DNA from: a virus | IMG/VR virus record: IMGVR_UViG_3300009157_000016 | Location: 1 to 64,000 of that record | Length of the DNA stretch: 64,000 nt | Direction: 5' to 3' (one strand) | Part shown: in pieces, positions 46,057-53,548 of the stretch | Layout of the letters: every line of letters begins with the position of its first letter | How positions within the stretch are numbered: the first letter of the stretch is position 1 | Program-made: the position numbers and the translations under genes | Notes under the pieces: generated by a model | Told to the model about the DNA's origin: nothing | Database searches by the model: none | What the model saw: only the letters and a program-made list of their open reading frames with translations

Positions 46057-47047
46057 TTCCTTCCTCCAGCAGTAAGGCCCCCTCACGCTTGAAAGGGGCG
46101 GATACCTTCTCGACGACAGTGAACTCTTCAAACACGACCTTGGGATCTTTTGAGGCGATCTCCTTGGCGCTGGCTCTGCGCCGCTCCTTGGCCTTTTGGA
46201 CCTTCATCTCAACACCATACACTTCCAGGTCCAATCTGCGGCATTCGTCAAGAACTGCTTTCTTGACACGCTGCCATTCAAAGGCTTCCTCGCGTGTGAG
46301 ATCCACGGTGATCTTGACGTGGTCGCCTTGCTTCACCTGACCGTCAATCTCCCCCACTTCCCTGATTGTGAGGCTGCGCTTGGCGGGCGCTTCAAAGTGG
46401 ATGTCGTCAAGCAGGTCGTGCTTCGTATCCAGCAAGACGCAGCGCGGCTGAAAATCGTCGCCAAAGCGCACATGATAGGGCGCGCCAACGTAGGCGACAG
46501 CGCCGACGTCCTGCGGGCGGTGTATGTCACCGGCCAATATGCGTTTGGCGCGTAGGCGCTCAATTGTCGCGGTCTCTAGGCCGTTCAGACGTGCCCCGGA
46601 CTCAGCTATGGCCCCTTCAATGCATTGGTGAATGAGGATGTAGTCCGGTCGACCCTCCAGCCAGTTAAAATCAGGCCATCCGTCCCATTGGTGCGGCACG
46701 CACAGAAAGTGGATGCCAGCGATTTTGAGCAGCATTGGCGTGGTGATGAAGCTGATCCCTTCCAGCCCGCTGAGGAACTTGAAGAAGGGATTCGCAGGGT
46801 CAACGTAGTCGTGGTTCCCTTGCAGCACGTAAACCGGTGGAATTAGGTGCTGCAATCCTTCCACGATCGCGTTGACAAGCTTCGCGCTATGCTTGTCTTT
46901 CTTGTCAGTGAGGTCGCCAAGGATGAACGTGAAGTCGACATCGTGTTGCCGCTGTTGCTTGCGCAGCCACGGCCATAAATCGAAACGATACTTATCCTTC
47001 GGCCGGTCAGTCATGTGCAAGTCACTCGCGAAAAGACCTATGCTCAT
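46019..47047 (-). CDS. sbcD: SbcD/Mre11-type nuclease (342 aa)
   Basis: Metallophosphoesterase motifs are in order: SDLHMTD (about 7-13), FILGDLTDKKD (about 42), LQGNHDYV (about 84), ILIHQ and AGDIHRP (about 177). These bind two Mn2+ and cut DNA ends. ATG 47047 overlaps the upstream stop (ATGA). The last 100 residues form the capping and SbcC-binding region. Confidence 0.88.
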   Translation of the reverse strand: MSIGLFASDLHMTDRPKDKYRFDLWPWLRKQQRQHDVDFTFILGDLTDKKDKHSAKLVNAIVEGLQHLIPPVYVLQGNHDYVDPANPFFKFLSGLEGISFITTPMLLKIAGIHFLCVPHQWDGWPDFNWLEGRPDYILIHQCIEGAIAESGARLNGLETATIERLRAKRILAGDIHRPQDVGAVAYVGAPYHVRFGDDFQPRCVLLDTKHDLLDDIHFEAPAKRSLTIREVGEIDGQVKQGDHVKITVDLTREEAFEWQRVKKAVLDECRRLDLEVYGVEMKVQKAKERRRASAKEIASKDPKVVFEEFTVVEKVSAPFKREGALLLEEGNADQLRHAGQER

Positions 47048-47610
47048 ATGTTGGGGATCCATTTTTGGAGGGGGGTGGAGCCATCCACGTATAGCGGGTG
47101 GCGGGGATGGCGGTCCTTGGTCGTGCCAAGGCAGTACACGTCCTTGCCTGAGTGTTCCAGGATGCCGGCTACCGCGTCAGCGTAGTGCTGGAGCTTATTT
47201 GGAACCTTCCCCCACGCCGCTATGATGAAGCTTGCCTTGGCCGCATACTTCTTGATCAGGAAGTGATTGTCGGCCGAGCAGGGTTCCTTGCCTATCAGGT
47301 CCTCCGGGTGCGTGAACCGCAGATCCATGACGTTCATCTTCATGTAGGAAGTCATGATCAGCTTGTCGGTGAACAGGCACTCCCGCGCAATGGTGGGGTC
47401 GTTCATGGTGGCAATGGCGGTGCTTGGATTCATGCCTATCCACAAGGCAAAGCGGTCGTCCTCAAACCGCCTTTGTCTGTTCCACCAACGGCGCAGTGTC
47501 AGTCGGTATTCCTGATTGCGGCCGGCGAACGAGGCGTCGCCGCCCATGCCGGCCGGCATCCTTAGGAGCTTCTTTCCGCCGGGGTCGTGCTTTGGAGCGA
47601 AGAACGTCAT
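47044..47610 (-). CDS. DUF1643 family protein (188 aa)
   Basis: LWIGMNPSTAIATMNDPTIA, NVMDLRFTHPEDLIG, AWGKVPNKL and PRHPLYVDGSTPLQKW follow the DUF1643 pattern closely. The biochemical role of the family is not known to me. ATG 47610 follows GGAAAGGTGCGTC. Confidence 0.8.
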   Translation of the reverse strand: MTFFAPKHDPGGKKLLRMPAGMGGDASFAGRNQEYRLTLRRWWNRQRRFEDDRFALWIGMNPSTAIATMNDPTIARECLFTDKLIMTSYMKMNVMDLRFTHPEDLIGKEPCSADNHFLIKKYAAKASFIIAAWGKVPNKLQHYADAVAGILEHSGKDVYCLGTTKDRHPRHPLYVDGSTPLQKWIPNI

Positions 47611-47830
47611 GACGCACCTTTCCACGTTCTTTTAGTTTCACTTTCCTTCCCAACGACCAGTAGACGACCAAGACCCTCTTCGATTGTCGCCACTTGACTA
47701 TGTGGCAGGGAGCGAGGACACGTCTCATCTGCCAGACTTGTTCGAGAAGCTCCTTCAACGTGCAGCCGGGCTCACGGCGGAACTTCCCTTTTATGGGAAT
47801 GCGGAAGAGGGTCGGGTCGTCATCCTTCAT
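47462..47830 (-). CDS. Unknown protein with a long overlap into DUF1643 (122 aa)
   Basis: ATG 47830 overlaps the upstream stop (ATGA), so its start is credible. Residues 1-72 look like a protein (FREPGCTLKELLEQVW-like helix, HIVKWRQSKRVLVVYWSL). The last 50 residues, which overlap DUF1643 by 149 nt, are Arg/Pro-rich as expected from out-of-frame reading. A lost stop codon is likely. Confidence 0.5.
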   Translation of the reverse strand: MKDDDPTLFRIPIKGKFRREPGCTLKELLEQVWQMRRVLAPCHIVKWRQSKRVLVVYWSLGRKVKLKERGKVRHDVLRSKARPRRKEAPKDAGRHGRRRLVRRPQSGIPTDTAPLVEQTKAV

Positions 47831-48345
47831 AGGCGCACGCGATCACGCAGCGGCCGGCACTTGAGAAAATCATCCCAAAAGATGACTTGCAGATTGAGTT
47901 GTGGGTAGATGGCTTCAATGCGGAAGATGCCCAGCAAATGGAAGCCCTTCTTGGTGCTGAGGACCAGTATGGGGAAATTGTTCTGGCGGGCAATGAGGAA
48001 CGGTATCTTGTCGAACTTCTCAGCATCCCGGCACAAGGCAAGCCAGAAGTTGACAAGGTTCCCCCTGCGCTTAATCAGCGCATCAATGTCCAAGTTCTTG
48101 AAATGCTTTGAGTCGACGAGGAAGTTGTCGACGAATTTCATGCCGGCTGGATCAATGGCGCTTATGTCACCGGCTTGCGCAGAGAGGATTGTGCCGGACT
48201 TGAAGGCAATGCTGGCCCGGCCTCCTGACATGGCGGTGCGCCAGAATATGTCCTCACGCTTGCCGCGCGTGACCCATTTGGATAGCTCACGGCAACAGTA
48301 GCGTTCGAACGTAGCGCCCTTTTTCTGACTACCGCCCTTCCTCAT
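47827..48345 (-). CDS. PD-(D/E)XK nuclease-like protein ending in RDRVRL (172 aa)
   Basis: GATFERYCCRELSKWVTRGK, then FWRTAMSGGRAS, GDISAIDPAG (about 60) and FLVDSKHFKNLDID (about 76) give the E...GDI...D-x-K pattern of restriction-type and resolvase nucleases. It may process recombination intermediates along with the SbcCD and RecA-like genes around it. The C-terminus, RDRVRL, matches the recurrent terminal peptide. Confidence 0.7.
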   Translation of the reverse strand: MRKGGSQKKGATFERYCCRELSKWVTRGKREDIFWRTAMSGGRASIAFKSGTILSAQAGDISAIDPAGMKFVDNFLVDSKHFKNLDIDALIKRRGNLVNFWLALCRDAEKFDKIPFLIARQNNFPILVLSTKKGFHLLGIFRIEAIYPQLNLQVIFWDDFLKCRPLRDRVRL

Positions 48346-48679
48346 CTACCCGCTCCCCTTTATCGTTGATAGGCCACTTCTCACCGCTGATAAGACGGAT
48401 AGTGACCATTTCCTGATGACGGTTCATCATGTCGACTTCGTATTCCGCCTTGCCGTTGGCGACCTCAATGGTGAACCGCATTCCCCTTAGCTTCTCGGGG
48501 TCGCTGATGTCCAAGCCGAACTCACGAAGCATTGCGAACGTCGTCGTGGTGGAGTGCATCCACGGAGTGTCTATTGTGGTGTAGCGCTGGCCGTAGATGG
48601 GCTCCACATCTTTGCCGAATGCGGTATCAGGAACCTCGCCGGTGTGCAGCGAGAATTGCATCCTGCGTAGCTCAACCAT
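48329..48679 (-). CDS. Unknown protein (116 aa)
   Basis: ATG 48679 follows AGGAGGAAGT, inside the end of the RecA-like gene. Begins MVELRRMQFSLHTGEVPDTA and is beta-rich in the C-terminal half (YEVDMMNRHQEMVTIRLISG). Function unknown. Confidence 0.65.
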   Translation of the reverse strand: MVELRRMQFSLHTGEVPDTAFGKDVEPIYGQRYTTIDTPWMHSTTTTFAMLREFGLDISDPEKLRGMRFTIEVANGKAEYEVDMMNRHQEMVTIRLISGEKWPINDKGERVDEEGR

Positions 48680-49724
48680 ACTTCCTCCTCTTGGGTATGA
48701 ACTCGTCCTCGATCTCATTCCAGAGACGACGGACGACCTTGTTGACGCGACGTGTCTCGCGGTCAAACTCCTTGTCGCTCATGTCGTTCAGCGCGTCGCG
48801 GTACTGAGTGAACTCCTTCTTCTCCGCCGGTATGTCAGCCGCCTTGAGACGCTTGATGGACTTGAGCCAGTCCAGCGAAGCCCCAAGGTCATCAATCCCG
48901 TAGCCAAAGATGAAGTCCATGTCGCACGACCTGAACGGGAAGCCGACCTTGTTCTTCTTGCATAGGGCTTTGATGCCGATCCCGTAGACGCGCTCAACGC
49001 CGCGAATGGTGCGCTTAAGCTGCTCCTTGTGGGACAGCCAGAGGATGTGCGTGGCGTAGAAGTCAAGCGCTTTGCCGCCAGCGCGGCGGTGCTTCTCCCC
49101 AAAGCTGACGTTGATGTTGTCCCGCACCTGTGAGACGATAACAAGGCAGACGCGGGCCTTGCCGATCTTCTTGGTCAGCTTGCGGAACAATTCAGACGCC
49201 ATCTTGGCCTTTGCCATGCCGTAGGTGGCGTCACCAATCTCACGCTCCAGTTCCTTCTCGTCGCTGAGGCCGTCATAGCTGTCCAGCACGTACATGCCGG
49301 GCACGTCGTCTTTGATGCAGTCGTCGCAGAAGCGTTCCAAGTCCCGTGCAAACGCTTCAATGGTGGTGATGGGGGCGTCCGGATCGCCGAAGTCTATGTC
49401 GTCAACCGGCGCGCCCATAGCCTGCGCATAGTCCATGTCGTAGGCTTCTTCTGTCTCCCGGTAGGCTGCCTTTCCCTTCGGGTAGTCCATGCAGAAGTTT
49501 GTCAGCCCCTCAGTGGCAAGCGCCGTCTTGGCCGTGCTCTTGTCGCCCACGATGTTGATCATACGTCCTAGGACGTAGCCGCCGCTGAGAACGTTATCAA
49601 GCAGCCCGCAGCCGCTTGACGTGAATTCCAGCTTCTCCTTTTCGGAGGTGAAATAGAGGTTGTCCTCTTTTCTCAGCTTGTCATAAGCCGTTTCATCCTC
49701 AAGCTTTACGCGCCGCTTTGCCAT
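48672..49724 (-). CDS. RecA-like recombinase (350 aa)
   Basis: ATG 49724 follows TGGAGGCCAG. Walker A is GDKSTAKT at 60-67, with Ala where cellular RecA has Gly. YVLDSYDGLSDEKE supplies the Walker B region, and VCLVIVSQVRDNINVSFG the loop L1-like segment. It should form filaments on ssDNA with the nearby gp32-like protein. Begins MAKRRVKLEDE, a form of the terminal peptide. Confidence 0.85.
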   Translation of the reverse strand: MAKRRVKLEDETAYDKLRKEDNLYFTSEKEKLEFTSSGCGLLDNVLSGGYVLGRMINIVGDKSTAKTALATEGLTNFCMDYPKGKAAYRETEEAYDMDYAQAMGAPVDDIDFGDPDAPITTIEAFARDLERFCDDCIKDDVPGMYVLDSYDGLSDEKELEREIGDATYGMAKAKMASELFRKLTKKIGKARVCLVIVSQVRDNINVSFGEKHRRAGGKALDFYATHILWLSHKEQLKRTIRGVERVYGIGIKALCKKNKVGFPFRSCDMDFIFGYGIDDLGASLDWLKSIKRLKAADIPAEKKEFTQYRDALNDMSDKEFDRETRRVNKVVRRLWNEIEDEFIPKRRKYG

Positions 49725-49860
49725 CTGGCCTCCAGTTGTAGACACGGCGCTGCTTGGGAAGGGGGTTGACCGCCAGATAATCCTGCCAGCCCTCGTATCC
49801 CATCGCCCGTATCTGACTTTGATCTCTGTCCAACCTTGCCCAAGGGATTTCGTCATCCAT
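49699..49860 (-). CDS. Possible small protein before the recombinase (53 aa)
   Basis: ATG 49860 opens a 53-codon frame overlapping the recombinase start by 26 nt. The product, beginning MDDEIPWARLDRDQSQIRAM and containing YEGWQDYLAVNPLP, has protein-like composition. The ribosome binding site is weak. It would otherwise leave a 200-bp gap in a tightly packed operon. Confidence 0.45.
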   Translation of the reverse strand: MDDEIPWARLDRDQSQIRAMGYEGWQDYLAVNPLPKQRRVYNWRPDGKAARKA

Positions 49861-49865
49861 CTGCT

Positions 49866-49917
49866 CTGCAAGAGGGCGGTTATCTAGCTGGTGGGCGTAG
49901 ATGACGCCCTCTTGCAG
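49866..49917 (-). terminator. Perfect 13-bp inverted repeat between two recombination genes
   Basis: CTGCAAGAGGGCG (49866-49878) is exactly complementary to CGCCCTCTTGCAG (49905-49917), with a 26-nt loop and no T run. It lies just after the ssDNA-binding protein stop. It may limit readthrough, protect the abundant upstream mRNA, or bind a protein. Confidence 0.55.
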
Positions 49918-49931
49918 GAGGTAGGCAGCCC

Positions 49932-51503
49932 TTAGTCCCGGTCGCGCCTCCGGCGGTCCCGGTCGTCGTCCGGGTCGTCATAGCGGGTGCGCTTCTTGTC
50001 ACCGCGATCGTCGTCACGGTCGCGCTTGCGGTCACGGTCGTCGTCATCATCCCGACCGCCGCGCTTCTCGCCGACGTCACGTTTGCGGTCGTCGTCCTTG
50101 TCCCGGTCCTTGCTGCGCTCACGCATCTCAGCAAGACGGTCCTTCACGTTGCGGCGCTCACCCTTGTCGTCGTCATCGCGCTTCCGGTCCCGGTCCCGGT
50201 CATCGTCATCACGGTCGCGACTGCGGCTGCCACGGTCAACGTCATCCCGGTCACGGCTGCGGCGGTCGTCCTTGTCGTCGTCACGGTCACGCCCGCGCCG
50301 GTCATCACGGTCGTCATCCCGGTCACGGCTGGCACGACGATCATCCCGGTCATCATCACGGTCACGCCGGCCACGACGATCGTCGTCGTCTTCGCTCCTC
50401 TTCCGTGACGACCCACGGTCATCATCACGATCGTCGTCCCGGCCACGGCCGCGCACCGAACCACGATCATCATCATCCCGGTCACGCCGGCCACGGCCTG
50501 AGCCGCGTTCGTCATCATCCCGGTCACGGCTGCGCCCGCCGCGCCGGTCGTCATCCCGGTCACGGTCACGGCTACGGCCACCACGACGATCGTCTTTGTC
50601 GTCGTCGTCCGTTTCAACGCGGACGTGGCCGCCGAAGGCCGCTTCAATGTGGTCGTAGTCGTGGTATTGCAGGACATCAGGGATGGGATTTTCCTTGATG
50701 TAGTCCAGCACGTCCTGCATGTCACGCTTGTTGTCCAAGATGGGACCGCTGGGGAGGATCTTCATCTTGGACGCCGGGTACTTGGTATTGCGGCCGGTGC
50801 CTTCACGGTAGAAGCGGATGTCGTTCCCGTCGTAAGGGTCATCAATGTAGATGAGCGCCTTGGTGTCCTCGTCAACCGTCAGGTTGGCGATGTCCTTGTC
50901 GAACGTCCACGCCATTGCCCAAAACTGAGCGCCTTCGTCAGGAGCGTTCTTGTCAAGGACCCACACGCCCTTCCGCTTCTTGGGCGTCAGGGCTTTGGCC
51001 AGCTTCTCGTCGCCGTCCTTTTCAGCATCACGGCGGGCCTCATCCAGCGGGTCCCTCTTGCCCAGCATCTTGCTGAGGCTGAGGTACGTCTGCGAGTCGA
51101 CGCCAATGCCGTAGTTGCAGTAGATGTCGTAGCAGTAGTACTTCGCATCGTCCCACGTGGGCGGCAGGATGCGGATCGTGTTCTTGCCTTCCTTTGGCTT
51201 GAACACCTTGATCCCATCCTTTACGATGGAGTCGAAGTTCCCTCCGCTTTGGTTGGCGGCTTCCCGCACGGCTTCACGCGACGTGCGCTTGTAGACAAAG
51301 CTACCACCACGACTGGAGCCGCGATCATCATCACGGTCACGATCACGCGAACGACCACGGTCACGATCCCGGTCATCGTCGTCCCTCCCACGGCTTGAGC
51401 GCCTGTCGTCATCATCCCGGCCACGGCGACGATCGTCGTCCCGGTCACGGTCGCGATCCCGGTCATCATCCCGGTCACGGCGTCTATCGTCATCACGTGC
51501 CAT
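49932..51503 (-). CDS. gp32-like ssDNA-binding protein with huge Asp-Arg tails (523 aa)
   Basis: The core, about residues 68-297, has NTIRILPPTWDDAKYYCYDI, WVLDKNAPDEGAQFWAMAW, YIDDPYDGNDIRFYREGTG and TKYPASKMKILPSGP, the pattern of T4 gp32-like phage ssDNA-binding proteins. It is flanked by an N-terminal tail of about 67 residues and a C-terminal tail of about 225 residues made almost only of Asp, Arg, Gly, Ser and Lys (DDDRDRDRDRDDDRRRG). The end contains KKRTRYDD, close to the terminal peptide. T4 gp32 has a short acidic tail only. The tails are surely disordered and may drive condensation. Confidence 0.8.
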   Translation of the reverse strand: MARDDDRRRDRDDDRDRDRDRDDDRRRGRDDDDRRSSRGRDDDDRDRDRGRSRDRDRDDDRGSSRGGSFVYKRTSREAVREAANQSGGNFDSIVKDGIKVFKPKEGKNTIRILPPTWDDAKYYCYDIYCNYGIGVDSQTYLSLSKMLGKRDPLDEARRDAEKDGDEKLAKALTPKKRKGVWVLDKNAPDEGAQFWAMAWTFDKDIANLTVDEDTKALIYIDDPYDGNDIRFYREGTGRNTKYPASKMKILPSGPILDNKRDMQDVLDYIKENPIPDVLQYHDYDHIEAAFGGHVRVETDDDDKDDRRGGRSRDRDRDDDRRGGRSRDRDDDERGSGRGRRDRDDDDRGSVRGRGRDDDRDDDRGSSRKRSEDDDDRRGRRDRDDDRDDRRASRDRDDDRDDRRGRDRDDDKDDRRSRDRDDVDRGSRSRDRDDDDRDRDRKRDDDDKGERRNVKDRLAEMRERSKDRDKDDDRKRDVGEKRGGRDDDDDRDRKRDRDDDRGDKKRTRYDDPDDDRDRRRRDRD

Positions 51504-51518
51504 ACACTTCTCTCCTCG

Positions 51519-51689
51519 TCAGGCGCTCTCGGCGCGGGTTTCTTTCTGCCCATGCTGGATAAGGCTCAGGAGTCCCTGAACGTATGCCAGCTTGGCGCGG
51601 TAGTATGCGATGAACACGAAGTTCAAGAAGCAATACAGCAGCGCCAGAACAAGGATCAGGACTGCTACGCCCAGTACGTCCTCAGTCAT
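51519..51689 (-). CDS. Small membrane protein (56 aa)
   Basis: ATG 51689 lies inside the end of the upstream gene and follows GTGAGGTACG. A single membrane span at about 5-30 (VLGVAVLILVLALLYCFLNF) is followed by a polar helix. It lies between replication genes, and could tether something to the membrane. Function unknown. Confidence 0.6.
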   Translation of the reverse strand: MTEDVLGVAVLILVLALLYCFLNFVFIAYYRAKLAYVQGLLSLIQHGQKETRAESA

Positions 51690-52182
51690 CGTACCTCACC
51701 CTTCGTTTGGAACGGCCTTCAATGATCCGCTCCATGTTGCGCTTGGAACGATACTCGTCAGCCCGGCCGCCTTTGGTGGCGTCCGTCTGATAGTAGTTCG
51801 CTACGTACAGCCCTGCCAGATCCTTGAGCATGTAGGACCGCATTGAGAAGGACTCCTTCAACGTCTGGCACCTGTCCGCCCATTCCTTGGCGTCAAGGTA
51901 GCTCTTGGTGGCCTCAATGTGGTCGTCATGTATCTCAATGGCGTTCTTGATAGCCGCCTCACTGGCCTTGCCGTCCGACCGTTCCAGTTCCCTCCTGCAC
52001 TCAAAGTATAGGCGCGCGTCGATTTGGGACAGTTCCTCTTTGGCTGTGTCCCGGTCAGCGTTTGCCGCTGCCAATAGATCGCCGGCTTCATAGAACAATT
52101 CTGGTTGCCTGACCAATTCCATGTCTAGGTCAAGGCGGTCAATTTGCAGCGCACGGCGCAGTTCGCTAGGTTTTGCGGGCAT
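51682..52182 (-). CDS. Helical replication-region protein ending in KRRVRYDD (166 aa)
   Basis: All-helical (LRRALQIDRLDLDMELVRQP, AAANADRDTAKEELSQIDAR, SYMLKDLAGLYVANYY). I associate the pattern with phage proteins encoded beside ssDNA-binding proteins, and a UvsY-like mediator role is possible but unproven. Its C-terminal KRRVRYDD is nearly the same as KKRTRYDD in the ssDNA-binding protein. Good GGAGGGGTGAACC site. Confidence 0.65.
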   Translation of the reverse strand: MPAKPSELRRALQIDRLDLDMELVRQPELFYEAGDLLAAANADRDTAKEELSQIDARLYFECRRELERSDGKASEAAIKNAIEIHDDHIEATKSYLDAKEWADRCQTLKESFSMRSYMLKDLAGLYVANYYQTDATKGGRADEYRSKRNMERIIEGRSKRRVRYDD

Positions 52183-52214
52183 GGTTCACCCCTCCGTTTT
52201 CACATATACCTTTC

Positions 52215-53192
52215 CTAGGCCCGGTGGAGTTCCAGAACCAAGCCAATGGAAACGTAGAGGGGAGCGTACTTGGCGGAATTGTCATAGGGCGTTGAGAAGC
52301 ATTCGATGATCCTCAGCAGGCTCGCAGCGCGGCGGTGATCAGTCGTCTTGGCCGCCACCTTCGCCATGTAGTGGCACGTAACGATGCGAATGCTTTCAGC
52401 GTCCTGATTGGCTTCCTCCATGTCCTTGCAGATGCGCATGGCGTCCTTCCATGTGCCCTTGGGCTTCATGAGGAACTGGCAGAAGTCATTGATTTCCTTC
52501 GTCTCACCGGCCAGCCTTAGCGCCTCACGCGCGTCGGTCACCGTTTCGCAGTACTCAACCTTCTCAAGGTAGGTCAAAGCCTGCCGTGGTGAGCCGCCGC
52601 TGTTCTCAGCAATCAGCTCTAGTATCTCATCCTCCACCTTGAGGTCCGCCTTGTCCATGACCTCGGCAAGGATGAGCAGAATTTCATCCTCACTGAGCGG
52701 CTTGAGATGGTAGTCAATGCACCGCGTCTTGATGGTGGCAGGAACCTTGCCGGGCAGCGTGGTGCAGAAGAACCAGTACACGTGCTTGGGCGGTTCCTCC
52801 GTGGCCTTGAGAATGCTGTCCCATGCGTTGCTGGACAGCTTGTGGCACTCATCCACGATGATTCCTTTGACCGGACTGTCGCCAATTGCCCGGTAGTTGG
52901 CCTTCTGGACAATGCTGCGCATGGCGTCCACACCGGTATGCGTGGCAGCGTCCACGTCGAGGATGTTCGCCAGCGTGATAGTGGCATCGTCGCTCTTGGC
53001 CCCAAGCAGGGCAAACTCGTTCGCCACAATGCGGGCAAGCGTCGTCTTGCCAAGGCCGGAGCCGCCCGTGAACAGGAAGGTGTGGGCACGCCCCTCCTTC
53101 ACGACCTTGCGCAAGGACTTCACGACGGCGTCGTGTCCAATGACGTCCTTGAATACGTTCGGCCGATAGGCGGTGTGTAGTGACGTGCTCAT
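52215..53192 (-). CDS. Clamp loader ATPase (325 aa)
   Basis: AAA+ protein of the DnaX/RFC small-subunit kind: Walker A GGSGLGKT at 43-50, Walker B IIVDECHKL at about 110-118, sensor 1 WFFCTT, arginine-finger region IKTRCI (the SRC motif changed to TRC) and sensor 2 GGSPRQAL at about 210. It loads the sliding clamp encoded at 56423-57478. Confidence 0.88.
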   Translation of the reverse strand: MSTSLHTAYRPNVFKDVIGHDAVVKSLRKVVKEGRAHTFLFTGGSGLGKTTLARIVANEFALLGAKSDDATITLANILDVDAATHTGVDAMRSIVQKANYRAIGDSPVKGIIVDECHKLSSNAWDSILKATEEPPKHVYWFFCTTLPGKVPATIKTRCIDYHLKPLSEDEILLILAEVMDKADLKVEDEILELIAENSGGSPRQALTYLEKVEYCETVTDAREALRLAGETKEINDFCQFLMKPKGTWKDAMRICKDMEEANQDAESIRIVTCHYMAKVAAKTTDHRRAASLLRIIECFSTPYDNSAKYAPLYVSIGLVLELHRA

Positions 53193-53512
53193 CTTCGTTT
53201 ATCCTTTCGCTTCCCCTGTTGGCTCATGTGAAATATACCGTTCGCACAGTCAGGGCGCTCCCCATTGCACGGCCTCCAGTAGATGTGTCCGCACAACGTA
53301 CACTCAGTTGGCTTGTCACCGGGGAACGCTGGATACATCGTTCGGTGGTCACCGGCTTTGTACTCGGTCATGACCTCTATGGGTCCGTCGTCCAGCCTCA
53401 CCCGCTGACGGTGCGGCGGCGGGGCGGGCTCAGGCAGTATCAGGTCATCTTCGTCAAGCCTGACCCGTTTGCGGGGCACGACGGGCTCATCTAAACGCAC
53501 TCGCTTTTTCAT
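53189..53512 (-). CDS. Protein with three RVRLD repeats and a Cys motif (107 aa)
   Basis: The N-terminal half is a chain of three near-copies: KKRVRLDE, RKRVRLDED and RQRVRLDDG, joined by Pro-rich linkers. The second half has CTLCG and later Cys residues plus His, a probable zinc site. If the RVRL peptide is a docking motif, this protein is a multivalent binder of the same partner. It overlaps the clamp loader start. Confidence 0.65.
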   Translation of the reverse strand: MKKRVRLDEPVVPRKRVRLDEDDLILPEPAPPPHRQRVRLDDGPIEVMTEYKAGDHRTMYPAFPGDKPTECTLCGHIYWRPCNGERPDCANGIFHMSQQGKRKDKRR

Positions 53513-53548
53513 CTGTTACCTCCATACGCCCCCGCAGGGCGCGGAGGC

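Noticed and set aside
49987-50658. Ser/Arg-rich plus-strand frame resembling an SR protein
   Set aside because: It is the complement of the Asp-Arg tail codons of the ssDNA-binding protein; no start site.
50625-51398. Plus-strand frame of 257 codons over the ssDNA-binding protein core
   Set aside because: Antisense to a recognisable conserved core; no ribosome binding site.
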